From assembly GCA_029260015.1 (NCBI GenBank), contig JAJDEB010000036.1:248001-312000 (forward strand): a stretch of 64,000 nt of DNA, given 5' to 3'. Source of the DNA: Phycisphaerae bacterium (GTDB lineage Bacteria > Planctomycetota > Phycisphaerae > UBA1845). The first letter of the stretch is position 1. Every line of letters begins with the position of its first letter. Below the pieces are notes generated by a model. The model had not been told where the DNA came from, did not search any database, and saw only the letters and a list, made by a program, of their open reading frames with translations. The position numbers and the translations under genes were made by a program. Below are positions 55,856 to 64,000 of the stretch, piece by piece.

Positions 55856-56923
55856 TCATTCGCCTTTCATGGCGATTGCCTGCGACAGCAGTGTATTCAT
55901 CCGCTCGCTGTCGTCATCCGGAAAATCGATTCGCACGGTACACACAAACACAGGAATCGTCCAAGTCGCCTGCAATCGATCGAGTTTCACGGCATCCTTC
56001 GCTGTCGTGATGATCGACTTCGCGCCAGCATTGGCGGCTTTTGTACAAACGCTCTGCACATCACTGTCGCCATACGTGTGATGATCGACGAATCTCTCGC
56101 GCCCGGCGATTTCGATCCCTTGCTCGCGTACGGTGCGTTCGAAGGATACGGGATTGCCGATTCCCGAAACGAGAAATGCCGGCTGACACGTTGCGGGGTC
56201 TTTTGAACCCGTCGCCCCCTGCCGCATGGGTTCAAACGAATCCACACGATGCCTGCACGTCAAGACTTCACCCTTACCCAAAAGCTTTTTCGTCAAGCGC
56301 AGCAATTCAGCCCGGCGATGATTGGTCACTTCGTCAAATCGAGTAAGCACGACTGCATCTGCGCGGCTGGTGTTTTCGATTGGTTCTCGCAGGAATCCGC
56401 GCGGTAGCAGATGGCCGAACCCAAAGGGCCGCGTTGCGTCGATCAGCACGATATCAAGGTCGCGGGCCAATCGACGGTGCTGAAACCCATCGTCGAGCAG
56501 AATCACATTCGCACCATTCGCAATCGCCGCGTTCGCTCCGGCGACCCGGTCAGCATTAGCAACGCACGGCAATTGCGGAATCGCCTGCTGCATCATCATG
56601 ATTTCGTCGGACTCGCCAGTCGCTTCGGACTTGTACCCTCGCGACACCACCGCAGGCTTGCATCCCATCTTTATGAGTCGATGGGCAAGTTCGATCACCA
56701 TCGGTGACTTGCCCGTTCCACCCGTAGTCAGATTCCCGATGCTGATCACGGGCACTGCAACGCTCTGCACTTCGCGCCGCCCGCGATCGAACGACTGATT
56801 GCGCCAGCGGACAGCCACCCCATAGATGTGCGACGCAACTCCCAACCCACCGCGCACCACCGGTGACATCGCACCACCGCGCCCGGAAGCAATCTCTTCG
56901 TGCCAATCGTGCCAGCGACTCAT
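55856..56923 (-). CDS. lpxK: Tetraacyldisaccharide 4'-kinase
   Basis: The 355-residue enzyme phosphorylates the 4' position of the lipid A precursor. It has VPVISIGNLTTGGTGKSP (P-loop, near 60), VVSRGYKS (near 92), VILLDDGFQHRRLARDLDIVLID (near 140) and HHTYGD (near 280), all typical of LpxK. An N-terminal hydrophobic region near the membrane is expected. The ATG at 56923 is used. An upstream TTG at 56953 adds ten residues. Its presence shows lipid A synthesis, in agreement with LptD and the LPS kinase in the window. Confidence 0.94.
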   Translation of the reverse strand: MSRWHDWHEEIASGRGGAMSPVVRGGLGVASHIYGVAVRWRNQSFDRGRREVQSVAVPVISIGNLTTGGTGKSPMVIELAHRLIKMGCKPAVVSRGYKSEATGESDEIMMMQQAIPQLPCVANADRVAGANAAIANGANVILLDDGFQHRRLARDLDIVLIDATRPFGFGHLLPRGFLREPIENTSRADAVVLTRFDEVTNHRRAELLRLTKKLLGKGEVLTCRHRVDSFEPMRQGATGSKDPATCQPAFLVSGIGNPVSFERTVREQGIEIAGRERFVDHHTYGDSDVQSVCTKAANAGAKSIITTAKDAVKLDRLQATWTIPVFVCTVRIDFPDDDSERMNTLLSQAIAMKGE

Positions 56924-57009
56924 GGTTAGTGATTGTCGTCGATTTGAAGGCAACCTGAAAGGAAAGTCTCGGATTTAACGACCGCGATTTGAAGGACGGT
57001 CGAAACCAG

Positions 57010-58230
57010 CTAGTTATAGAAAACCGCCGCTGCACAACTGACAGCCGTATGCGTTTCCGGATCGACGGTCTGGTGGTAACGCAGCACGTCGACCTTGGTG
57101 TCATCCAGCGCCGTCATCGCCGTGTAGATACAACCGGCACTGCAAACCCGCGTCGGGTTATTCTCACGAGCGACCGACTCGACGAACGCGGCAAACCCGT
57201 TGGCCGCAACGTGAACCAGCGCCTCTTGATCTCGGTTTGCAACTTCCTCGCAGAACGCGGCGTCCAGATCACGATCGTCGCCAAATTCACGCCCGAAGTG
57301 CGAAAGATCCGCACCGGCAATGATCAGCGATTCAGCCGGATCGTCGCGCAACTCAGCCCGCAGCACCGACGCAAAGTCGGCTAAGTCCACCCCGTCTCCA
57401 AACCAAGGTGCCGTCCCCGTCGGCCCGCATGGATCAGGGCAAAGCACCGGAACAATCTCAAACGCATCGCAGCCCCAAAGATGCTGACAAATCAACACCT
57501 GCAATTCAATCGAATGCTCGCGGGCATGGTCCAACTCATGCGACCGCAAATCACCGCAGCGTGCTTCGAGTCGCTCAAGGAATTCGAGATCAACCTGCGT
57601 CGTACCGTACGGACTTTCAAAAGCCTTGCCCGTCGCCGACACCGCAGCCGACATCCCAAAATGATTCGTCCCCAAAATGATAATCCGCTTCGGCGCAGAT
57701 GCACCAGCCAACTGTCCATACGCGGCAGCATAACACGGACCGCCACGCGGATAATCCAAATGCGGCGCGACGATTCCGCGAACGTTTCCCGTGCGCACAA
57801 TCGATTCGTCCGATTGCGCAAGCATTTCGGTGATGCTGGTTTTGAGTTGTTCGGGTGATTCAAATGATTGCGCGTATTGCACGATGCGCGACGGCGATGC
57901 GCGATAGGCTTCCAGCAGTTCGTTGTAGTATTCGAGAAAATCTGCCCCGCCCAGCAGACGGGCTTGTCGCAATCCTTCGACAATGCTCGCCAGCGTTTCG
58001 GTCGGCATCACTTGGCCAAACTGATCTTGATAGCCAGCCCGCACGGTATCCAGCGAATTCACCCCATCGAACTGACTCAACAGGAACAACGCCTCACGAT
58101 TGACCGTAATCGATGCTTCCGCCCAGCCGGATGGATCAACAAGCACGTATCCGGTATGCCCATCCTGCTCAACCGGAAACGCCTCAACCGGACGAATCAC
58201 GGGCTTGGCTGTTCCATCGTATACATGCAT
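57010..58230 (-). CDS. Memo-like protein (AmmeMemoRadiSam system protein B) with N-terminal PqqD-like region
   Basis: The C-terminal 270 residues are a Memo domain: GIVAPHLDYPRGG (near 145), IIILGTNHFGMS (near 173), SHELDHAREHSIELQ (near 228), IIAGADLSHFGREFGDD (near 300) and VLRYHQT. These match the AmmeMemoRadiSam system protein B, whose role is unknown. The N-terminal ~130 residues include a winged-helix-like stretch (ALFLLSQFDGVNSLDTVRAG, ASIVEGLRQARLLGG) resembling PqqD/RRE-type folds. The ATG overlaps the rnhA stop by one base (TGATG), so the gene is downstream-coupled to rnhA. No AMMECR1 or radical SAM partner is in the window. Confidence 0.85.
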   Translation of the reverse strand: MHVYDGTAKPVIRPVEAFPVEQDGHTGYVLVDPSGWAEASITVNREALFLLSQFDGVNSLDTVRAGYQDQFGQVMPTETLASIVEGLRQARLLGGADFLEYYNELLEAYRASPSRIVQYAQSFESPEQLKTSITEMLAQSDESIVRTGNVRGIVAPHLDYPRGGPCYAAAYGQLAGASAPKRIIILGTNHFGMSAAVSATGKAFESPYGTTQVDLEFLERLEARCGDLRSHELDHAREHSIELQVLICQHLWGCDAFEIVPVLCPDPCGPTGTAPWFGDGVDLADFASVLRAELRDDPAESLIIAGADLSHFGREFGDDRDLDAAFCEEVANRDQEALVHVAANGFAAFVESVARENNPTRVCSAGCIYTAMTALDDTKVDVLRYHQTVDPETHTAVSCAAAVFYN

Positions 58231-58697
58231 CACGTCAACCCCAGCGCCGCCTCCCGCGCGGCTTCGACGGCCATCTGATCGCACTCTTCGTTCTCTGCGT
58301 GACCGGTGTGGCCCCTTACATATTCGTATTCGACCGTGTGCTGGCTATCGAGTTCAACAAGCTGCTTCCACAACTCAATATTCTTCACGGGGTCGCGTTT
58401 CTTCGGACCTCGTTTCCAACCGTTCTTGATCCAACCAGCCACCCACTCGGTGATCCCTTTGATAACGTATTGGCTATCGCTGACGACTTTGATGTGGGTG
58501 GGTTTCTTTAATGCTCGCAACCCTTCGATCACACCTGTGAGTTCCATTTGATTGTTCGTGGTAGCAGCCAGCCCGCCCGATCCGCGAAGTTCCTTTCCCG
58601 TCGGAACATGTCGCAGGATAAACGCCCATCCGCCCGGACCGGGGTTTCCGCTGCAAGCACCATCGGTAAACAGAATCGCTTCGGGCGTCTCGGGCAT
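58230..58697 (-). CDS. rnhA: Ribonuclease HI
   Basis: The 155-residue enzyme has the four catalytic acidic residues in their known contexts: LFTDGACSGNPGPGGWA (Asp), NNQMELTGVIEGL (Glu), VVSDSQYVIKG (Asp) and ENEECDQMA (Asp), plus VRGHTGH. It cleaves RNA in RNA-DNA hybrids. It is followed by the Memo gene, and divergent to a plus-strand hydrolase. Confidence 0.96.
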   Translation of the reverse strand: MPETPEAILFTDGACSGNPGPGGWAFILRHVPTGKELRGSGGLAATTNNQMELTGVIEGLRALKKPTHIKVVSDSQYVIKGITEWVAGWIKNGWKRGPKKRDPVKNIELWKQLVELDSQHTVEYEYVRGHTGHAENEECDQMAVEAAREAALGLT

Positions 58698-58841
58698 GCA
58701 TCATCTCACAGAATTGTTATACTGGTGGTTCCAAAAAAATCGTCGTATCATTCTCGTGATGCGATTGTAACAAAATTCAACTACGTCGTCTTGTGTCGAC
58801 AATTCATATTCGCCGTTCAGTCTGCCGAGTCGTTACGACCC

Positions 58842-59699
58842 ATGAAACAACGATATCAAAAAGTGCTCATCCTGCTTTCCGTCGCCATGACACTATGGAC
58901 CCTATGGGCAAGCAGCGGATGCGCCGAAATCAATCCGAACAAACGCGTCGTCTTTCTGGATGGTGCAAGTTATTTCGGTGCCGGTCCCTCAGTCAAACGC
59001 GGATTGCGGATGGCCGGTTATGACGGGCAGTTCCGCGGATTCGTCTGGACCTCGTTTCTACTTTGGGGGGCTGACCACCTGATCGCCGCGCGCAGCACGC
59101 TCAATGCGAAAAACCTCGCCGGATACATCGAAAGATACTACACCGAGCAGCCGGACGGACAACTCACTGTGATGGGCTTGTCGGCGGGTTCTGCGGTCAT
59201 CCTCAATGCGCTTAAACGCTTGCCCGAAGGTGTCGAGGTCGAGAATGTCGTACTGTTTCAACCGTCCGTAGCCGCAAGCCACGACCTCACGCCGGCTCTA
59301 GCGCATATTCGCGGCAAGCTCTATGCAACGTGTTCGCGACAAGACGCGATACTGGCGACGCTTTCCATCAATGCCGACGGACAATCCGGTGCTCCGGCTG
59401 GTCGATCCGGATTCCGCATCGCCTCGGGGTTGACTGCGAAGCAGCGGCGACTTTACACGAAAGTCGTCAATCTCCCTTGGCGTAAGCAGTATCGCCAATA
59501 CGGATGGCGCGGTGGACACGTCACCTCGACGAATCGTAAATTCGTGAAGCACATCATCGCACCGCGGGTGATGGAACCATCAAGACCCACACCGTCTCGG
59601 CGCCCAATTCCAACAAACAGGGAATCCGAGGCAGACGATGTCCAACCCGATGGAATCAATCAAGATTGGGATGAGTCGCAACCGCAAACTGCAAAGTGA
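58842..59699 (+). CDS. Exported alpha/beta-hydrolase-like lipoprotein
   Basis: The 285-residue protein starts MKQRYQKVLILLSVAMTLWTLWASSGC, with a lipobox-like SSGC, so it is lipid-anchored. GLSAGSAVILN (near 117) is a GxSxG nucleophile elbow of alpha/beta hydrolases. A His that could complete a triad is in WRGGHVTSTN (near 230), while the acid residue is unclear. The C-terminal tail is Pro/Arg-rich and unstructured. The start at 58842 follows the natural signal peptide; a longer open frame to 58548 is antisense to rnhA. The substrate is unknown. Confidence 0.78.
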   Translation: MKQRYQKVLILLSVAMTLWTLWASSGCAEINPNKRVVFLDGASYFGAGPSVKRGLRMAGYDGQFRGFVWTSFLLWGADHLIAARSTLNAKNLAGYIERYYTEQPDGQLTVMGLSAGSAVILNALKRLPEGVEVENVVLFQPSVAASHDLTPALAHIRGKLYATCSRQDAILATLSINADGQSGAPAGRSGFRIASGLTAKQRRLYTKVVNLPWRKQYRQYGWRGGHVTSTNRKFVKHIIAPRVMEPSRPTPSRRPIPTNRESEADDVQPDGINQDWDESQPQTAK

Positions 59700-59732
59700 T
59701 TCGGCATGCAGTTTTTGAACGGTCGCCGAAGT

Positions 59733-59797
59733 GTAGGGTGGGCTGTGCCCACCTATCCGTAAAACCTTCAAACGGCGGTGAGCACGGCCCACCCTAC
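59733..59797. repeat. REP/BIME-like inverted repeat, diverged (copy 5)
   Basis: Inverted arms (59733-59753 and 59777-59797) around 23 bases with GTAG heads. Two arm positions differ from a perfect match (GGCTG versus CGGCC, and a G/A change), giving one U-G pair in the RNA read from the plus strand. It separates the convergent hydrolase and hflX genes. Confidence 0.85.
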
Positions 59798-59820
59798 GAA
59801 AGTAGTTTGTCGAATCGCCA

Positions 59821-61161
59821 TTACACGGTTTCGAGCGACGGATAGCGCGATTGCATTTGGGCGAGCCAGGTTCGGTCAGCTGTCAGGTCCAGCGTCACGG
59901 TGTTTTCGTTGTACACCTGCTCATGAATCTCGGCGTGCTGGGCCAGCAGATTCAAGAGTTTTCCTTCCGAAGCCGCCACCCTCACGGTCACGTCAACGCG
60001 CTGCGTTGAAATCGCCCCAAGGATGTGATCGCGGACGGCATCCAACCCTTCACCGGTTCTCGCCGAAATCCGAAATGCCGGTGCGTGTTTCTCTTCGAGC
60101 ACATCGACCATGCCAAGGTCCGTCGCCTGATCGATCTTGTTGAGCAGCACCAACGCATCCCGATCGCCGCAGCCAAGTTCCTCAAGCACTTCCTTGACCA
60201 CCATCACCTGCCGCATCGCATCTTTGGATGACGCATCGACCACATGAAACAGCAAGTCGGCGTGAATCGCTTCTTCGAGCGTGGCTTTGAATGATGCAAC
60301 CAGTTTGTGCGGCAAATTGCGAACGAATCCAACCGTGTCGCTGATGAGGGCGTGCTTGCCTGGTGCCAGATCCCAACGCACCGTTTTTGTGTCGAGCGTG
60401 GCAAACAACATGTCCCGCGCATCCTGTCCGGCATCGGTTAAGGCGTTCATAAGGGTACTCTTGCCCGCGTTTGTGTACCCGACCAGCGAAATCGTAAACT
60501 GATCGCTCCGCGATTGAACCGTACGCGTCTTGCGATCGTCGATCTGTTGAATTTGCTTTCGCAGAAACGTCAAACGGTCGCGCACGATTCGTCGGTCAAC
60601 TTCGATCTGTCGCTCACCCGGTCCACGCGTTCCGATGCCTCCGACCGAACCGGCTTGACCACTACCGCCCGCACCGGCGATACGCTCCAGGTGCGTCCAC
60701 ATGCCCCGCAGACGCGGTGAGGTATATTCCAACTGGGCGATCTCGACTTGCAGCCGGGCCTCGCGCGTCCGCGCTCGTGACGCAAATATATCAAGGATGA
60801 GTTCGCTGCGATCGATGACACGGCATTCGGTGGCTTTCTCGATCGTGCGAATTTGCGCCGGGGTCAGTTCATCGTCGAAGATGACCAGGTTGGCTTCGGA
60901 AGCCTTCAGGCGCTCGGCCAACTCTTCGACTTTACCCTTCCCGATGTGCGAGCGCGATGATGCCTTCATCCGCTTTTGCAGCAGACCATCTACAACTTCT
61001 GCGCCAGCGGCTTCGGTGAGCATCTTGAGTTCGCCCAGCGGATTGCGCGCGTCTACCGTCGACGCATTGTCAGGCGTGATCAGTTTGACAAGGATCGCCC
61101 GTTCTGGCTCGGCGGCAGGGTTGGTATCAATTAAACGTTTCGTATCCAACGATTGAGACAT
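59821..61161 (-). CDS. hflX: GTPase HflX
   Basis: The 446-residue GTPase has the HflX N-terminal domain (KRMKASSRSHIGKGKVEEL, FDDELTPAQIRTIEKA), the glycine-rich GTRGPGE (near 180), and the G domain: G1 GYTNAGKST (228-236), G3 DTVGF (near 275), G4 NKID (near 335). It binds ribosomes and splits stalled 70S particles, according to work in other bacteria. A C-terminal extension follows. The ATG at 61161 is used. Confidence 0.95.
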   Translation of the reverse strand: MSQSLDTKRLIDTNPAAEPERAILVKLITPDNASTVDARNPLGELKMLTEAAGAEVVDGLLQKRMKASSRSHIGKGKVEELAERLKASEANLVIFDDELTPAQIRTIEKATECRVIDRSELILDIFASRARTREARLQVEIAQLEYTSPRLRGMWTHLERIAGAGGSGQAGSVGGIGTRGPGERQIEVDRRIVRDRLTFLRKQIQQIDDRKTRTVQSRSDQFTISLVGYTNAGKSTLMNALTDAGQDARDMLFATLDTKTVRWDLAPGKHALISDTVGFVRNLPHKLVASFKATLEEAIHADLLFHVVDASSKDAMRQVMVVKEVLEELGCGDRDALVLLNKIDQATDLGMVDVLEEKHAPAFRISARTGEGLDAVRDHILGAISTQRVDVTVRVAASEGKLLNLLAQHAEIHEQVYNENTVTLDLTADRTWLAQMQSRYPSLETV

Positions 61162-61349
61162 CCAAGTGCGCGCGAATCATCTCGATCAAACGACAGCGCT
61201 GGAATCAAGCAGCCGCCCGATTGGGGCGCACCACCTATCATAGAATTGCGATCGTTGCGGGGTCAATCCCGACGAAATCAATCGCCGCAACACGACAATA
61301 ACAATGAATTTGGGAAATGCCGGATGTAGAGTGATTTGAAAGTTACCAC

Positions 61350-61805
61350 CTATGCATCCCCGCAGGCTTCTTTTTCGATGGCTTCGATCTTTCCGATCCG
61401 ACGTGCATGACGCCCGCCCTCGAACTTCGTATGTAGCCACGAATTGACGATCGAACTCATCAGTTGGTCGCTGATCAGGTCAGCCGGAAGGCACAGAACG
61501 TTTGCGTTGTTGTGCTTGCGCGAAAACTGCGCCGTCAATTCGTCGTGACAAAGCGCCGCCCGCACACCGCGAAGTTTGTTCGCAGCGATCGACATGCCCA
61601 ATCCAGTTCCGCAAATCAAGATCGCCCGATCCGATTCATGTTTGGACACGCGACCAGCCGCAATCTTGGCCATGTCTGGATAGTCGCAACTTTCGGCGCT
61701 GTCGCATCCGCAATCGTCAACCTCGTTTTCGTCGTTTTGAAGCATCTTGATGATGCGCTGTTTTGCCTGATATCCACGATGATCACTCGAAATGGCTATC
61801 TTCAT
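61350..61805 (-). CDS. rpiB: Ribose-5-phosphate isomerase B
   Basis: The 151-residue enzyme has SSDHRGYQAKQRI at the N-terminus, catalytic Cys in CGTGLGMSIAANK (near 66) and HDE (near 85-87), and EGGRHARR near the C-terminus, the RpiB pattern. It interconverts ribose-5-phosphate and ribulose-5-phosphate. Its ATG overlaps the fused Sua5-phosphatase gene by four bases (ATGA), a coupling like the ywlC-ywlE-ywlF neighbourhood of Bacillus. Confidence 0.95.
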   Translation of the reverse strand: MKIAISSDHRGYQAKQRIIKMLQNDENEVDDCGCDSAESCDYPDMAKIAAGRVSKHESDRAILICGTGLGMSIAANKLRGVRAALCHDELTAQFSRKHNNANVLCLPADLISDQLMSSIVNSWLHTKFEGGRHARRIGKIEAIEKEACGDA

Positions 61806-62926
61806 AATTCGATTTCCTTCAACCTGTCTTTGATCGCAGACTGAATGTCTTCAGCGCAGCGCTGATAGTCACTGGTCGATCCGCCAAACGGATCGCCGAC
61901 ATCACGACCTTCAATCAGCAACTGGAGCTTGTCTCCAACATCGGGCACCATCGAAATCGCTGCGTCTAAATGCCCGCGAGTCATGCAATAGATGTGGTCT
62001 GCTGTGTTGATCAATCCCTGATCAAGCGACTGAGCGCAATGACCATCGAGATCAGCGCCGAATTTTTTGACAGCGTCCACCGCTCCTGCCGATGCCGGCC
62101 CACCGCCAAACGAACTGACGCCTGCCGATCGCACAAATACGCCTCGGTCCGCCAGTTCGCCCACCGTACATCCGAGTTCCGCTGCAATCGCATGACGGCA
62201 GAGTGCTTCAGCCATCGGGCTGCGACAGGTGTTGCCACTGCATACAAACAGGATGTTGATACTCATGTATTTCCTTAACGTTCGTGATGCGACAACGCCC
62301 TCGCGCAGGATCTCAAAATCGTTCTTTTCGATCCTGACAACGGTAGACGGACCCTCGTATTGCGTAATCCCGCCATCGATCGCCAGCGCCACATCGCCAT
62401 CAAGTTCGGCGAGTACGCCCTTGATGTCGCGCGGTGGCGGTTGGCCCGCTCGATTCGCACTGGCTGCTACGACCGGATGACCAACCTTCGACAACAAATC
62501 GATCGCAAGGCGATGATCCGGACAGCGGACTCCAATCGTCTGATCATGGTATAGCAGTTTGATGATTTCTGGACCACGTTCCTTGACGATGTCTGCATCG
62601 CCAGGTGATTCGACCGGAAACACAACCGAAAGCGGTCCGGGCCAAGCACGGCGGATCAAACGCCTCGCCATCCGAGATATTTCGGGAACGTAACGATGAA
62701 CCGCCTCGGGTGACCCAATGTGCAGCGAAAAGGGCTTGTTGGCGTCTCGACCCTTGACCTCTTTGAGCGTGGCGATCGCTTTTACCGAATCGGCTCGAGC
62801 CCCAACGCCATAGACGGTTTCGGTGGGAAATGCGACAAGCTTGCCCGCATTGATCAGGTCCGCCGCCCGCTCAACCAACGCATCATAAGCTTCTGTATCA
62901 GAACAAGTTATGACTTCTGTCGGCAT
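61802..62926 (-). CDS. Fusion of threonylcarbamoyl-AMP synthase (Sua5/YrdC) and low-molecular-weight phosphatase
   Basis: The first ~215 residues are Sua5/YrdC (LVAFPTETVYGVGARA, GRDANKPFSLHIG, PVVAASANRAGQPPP), which makes threonylcarbamoyl-AMP for tRNA t6A. The rest is an LMW protein-phosphatase-like domain with CSGNTCRS (Cys229 to Arg235, C-x5-R) and a C-terminal GDPFGG carrying the acid Asp. An internal ATG at 62266 sits right before the phosphatase (MSINILFVC) and is preceded by AAGGA five bases upstream, so a separate phosphatase may also be made. rpiB follows with ATGA overlap. In Bacillus the same genes are adjacent but separate (from memory). Confidence 0.9.
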   Translation of the reverse strand: MPTEVITCSDTEAYDALVERAADLINAGKLVAFPTETVYGVGARADSVKAIATLKEVKGRDANKPFSLHIGSPEAVHRYVPEISRMARRLIRRAWPGPLSVVFPVESPGDADIVKERGPEIIKLLYHDQTIGVRCPDHRLAIDLLSKVGHPVVAASANRAGQPPPRDIKGVLAELDGDVALAIDGGITQYEGPSTVVRIEKNDFEILREGVVASRTLRKYMSINILFVCSGNTCRSPMAEALCRHAIAAELGCTVGELADRGVFVRSAGVSSFGGGPASAGAVDAVKKFGADLDGHCAQSLDQGLINTADHIYCMTRGHLDAAISMVPDVGDKLQLLIEGRDVGDPFGGSTSDYQRCAEDIQSAIKDRLKEIEL

Positions 62927-62994
62927 GGCCACCGTCCCGAAAACCCGATTATCCGGGATGCGGAATCGGTGTCAAGCTTGGCAGCTTTTGACGG

Positions 62995-63219
62995 CTACGC
63001 CATCGGAGGCGGGCTGGTACCTTCCTCACCCGTTTCGGAGAATTCGTCGAGCCAACGGGCTAATGTTCCTTTGGGGCCGAACGGATGGGTATCGCGCAAT
63101 TTCAGCACGGATTCAAAGCGCTCGATCTCGCCTTGCTTCTTGCGTCCGTGAGACGCTAATGAACCACCTTCGAGTTGCGGCGTCGTCGAATTGGAGATTG
63201 AAGGATCTGCAAATGCCAT
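62995..63219 (-). CDS. Small acidic hypothetical protein (74 aa)
   Basis: This small open frame begins at ATG 63219 with AAAGGAG about 8 bases upstream, the best ribosome site near it. The product begins MAFADPSISN, then has a basic charged central stretch (HGRKKQGEIERFESVLKL) and HPFGPKGTLARWLDEF, and ends with an acidic Pro-rich tail. No signal, domain or family is recognised. It lies between ribD and the Sua5 fusion, with a TATAAT box upstream. Confidence 0.65.
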   Translation of the reverse strand: MAFADPSISNSTTPQLEGGSLASHGRKKQGEIERFESVLKLRDTHPFGPKGTLARWLDEFSETGEEGTSPPPMA

Positions 63220-63303
63220 CGGAATGCACTCCTTTCTAGAGGTCGCAACGCTATGCACGACACACGGAACGCCCTTGCGAGCGAATGAATCCCCTCATTA
63301 TCA

Positions 63304-63309
63304 ATTATA
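63304..63309 (-). promoter_or_regulatory. Putative -10 box for the small gene operon
   Basis: Minus-strand TATAAT (63309 down to 63304) lies about 85 bases upstream of the 74-residue gene and just past the ribD stop. No convincing -35 hexamer is seen, so this is weak evidence for a promoter driving the small gene, the Sua5 fusion and rpiB. Confidence 0.35.
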
Positions 63310-63322
63310 CGACATAGATCGG

Positions 63323-64000
63323 CTATTGGCGCATCCGCCTTTTGGGATTTGCAAAACGAACAACGGTGTACTGGTCGTCATCAATAAACTTCTGCTTGAC
63401 CACCCTGCCCCTTACCGCATCGCGAACTTTGTTTTTGCCATTTCCAATGCATCCGGTAGGCCCGTCACCACCCACCAATAATGGGGCTGTGAAAACATGC
63501 GCTTCGTCGATCAGTCCGGCATCATGAAACGAACCGATCAATGCACCTCCGCCCTCTACCAGAACGTTGGTCATGTTCATTTTGGAAAGCTGCCTGAGAG
63601 CGCTGGCCGGACTGACACGTCCTTGTTTGGAAGCGCACGCAACGACTGCGACACCATTTTTTTCCAACGATTTGCAGCGCGCCCGGTTGGCCCGAAGCGT
63701 CGCGTGAGTCGTCATCAACAGCGTTGGATAATCGTCAGCCGATTGCACCAGTTTTGATTTGAGAGGCAACCTCAACCGGCTGTCAAAAACGATTCGCGTT
63801 GCAACTCGCTTTGGGCGAACGTCGCGAGCCGTCAGCATGGGGTCGTCCAAGCGAACAGTCCGCATGCCGACAATGATCCCATCTACGCGCCCCCGCAACT
63901 GATGAACGATGCGCCGCGATCTGGCATTTGAAATCCACTTGGAGTCACCGCTTGAAGTGGCAATCTTACCGTCGAGGCTTTGCGCCCATTTGGCGATGAC
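63323..64000 (-). CDS. ribD: Riboflavin biosynthesis RibD, reductase part (5' end outside window)
   Basis: The frame runs on to the edge of the window; reading from the edge gives VIAKWAQSLDGKIATSSGDS, then SNARSRRIVHQLRGRVDG, the reductase-domain opening of RibD. It continues IIVGMRTVRLDDPMLTARD, VLVEGGGALIGSFHDAGLIDE and FTAPLLVGGDGPT. It reduces the aminouracil ribose intermediate in the riboflavin pathway. The deaminase part, if present, lies beyond the window, so whether the protein is bifunctional cannot be judged. Confidence 0.93.
   Translation of the reverse strand, partial: VIAKWAQSLDGKIATSSGDSKWISNARSRRIVHQLRGRVDGIIVGMRTVRLDDPMLTARDVRPKRVATRIVFDSRLRLPLKSKLVQSADDYPTLLMTTHATLRANRARCKSLEKNGVAVVACASKQGRVSPASALRQLSKMNMTNVLVEGGGALIGSFHDAGLIDEAHVFTAPLLVGGDGPTGCIGNGKNKVRDAVRGRVVKQKFIDDDQYTVVRFANPKRRMRQ

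Overview
The window reads as a chromosomal segment of a planctomycete, possibly Phycisphaerae-like, which is an inference from content rather than a database match. The clues are a prepilin-type pseudopilin with a short FTLVELLVVVSI N-terminus, secreted proteins carrying dockerin/EF-hand-like Asp-rich repeats, an M56 peptidase/BlaI pair, DUF3592, MoxR and Bat genes, and an LPS assembly and core-biosynthesis set. Coding density is high. I found one tRNA and no rRNA, CRISPR array, IS element or prophage.

Layout. 0.2-2 kb: pseudopilin and SGNH hydrolase (+), closed by a strong bidirectional terminator. 2-18.9 kb: mostly minus-strand secreted or membrane proteins (lipoprotein, GHL10 glycoside hydrolase, M56 peptidase with EF-hands plus BlaI repressor and a clear operator, DUF3592 protein, beta-propeller lipoprotein, subtilisin, dockerin-type hydrolase), with tRNA-Arg(CCT) at 12.28 kb. 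18.9-25.2 kb: membrane protein, SDR, pheS-pheT, lipoprotein hydrolase. 25.2-30.5 kb: RND/MMPL exporter and LptD-like outer-membrane protein. 30.7-37.1 kb (+): a DUF115 (Maf-type) protein coupled to a radical-SAM-like SPASM protein that lacks its cluster cysteines, then an Hsp70 coupled to a J-like/FHA protein. 37.1-47.4 kb (-): moxR, DUF58, parvulin, lipoprotein, batA, batB, batC, batD, batE in one tight series. 47.7-57 kb (-): PAS-GAF-REC regulator and an envelope block (gmhB-like phosphatase, heptosyltransferase-like GT9, LPS kinase, GT4, plsY, an unknown protein, lpxK). 57-64 kb: Memo-like protein with rnhA, a hydrolase, hflX, rpiB, a Sua5-phosphatase fusion, a small protein and the 3' part of ribD.

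The genes point to a diderm cell that makes a lipid A/core-type LPS (lpxK, heptosyltransferase-like, LPS kinase, LptD-like) and exports many proteins.

The most notable non-coding signal is a family of five dispersed elements. Each is a pair of inverted GTAG-headed mini-hairpins (REP/BIME type). One copy differs by paired changes that keep the hairpin stem. The best candidates for something little described are the cluster-less radical-SAM/SPASM protein with its DUF115 partner, the EF-hand M56/BlaI switch, the Hsp70/J-FHA pair and the PqqD-like/Memo fusion.
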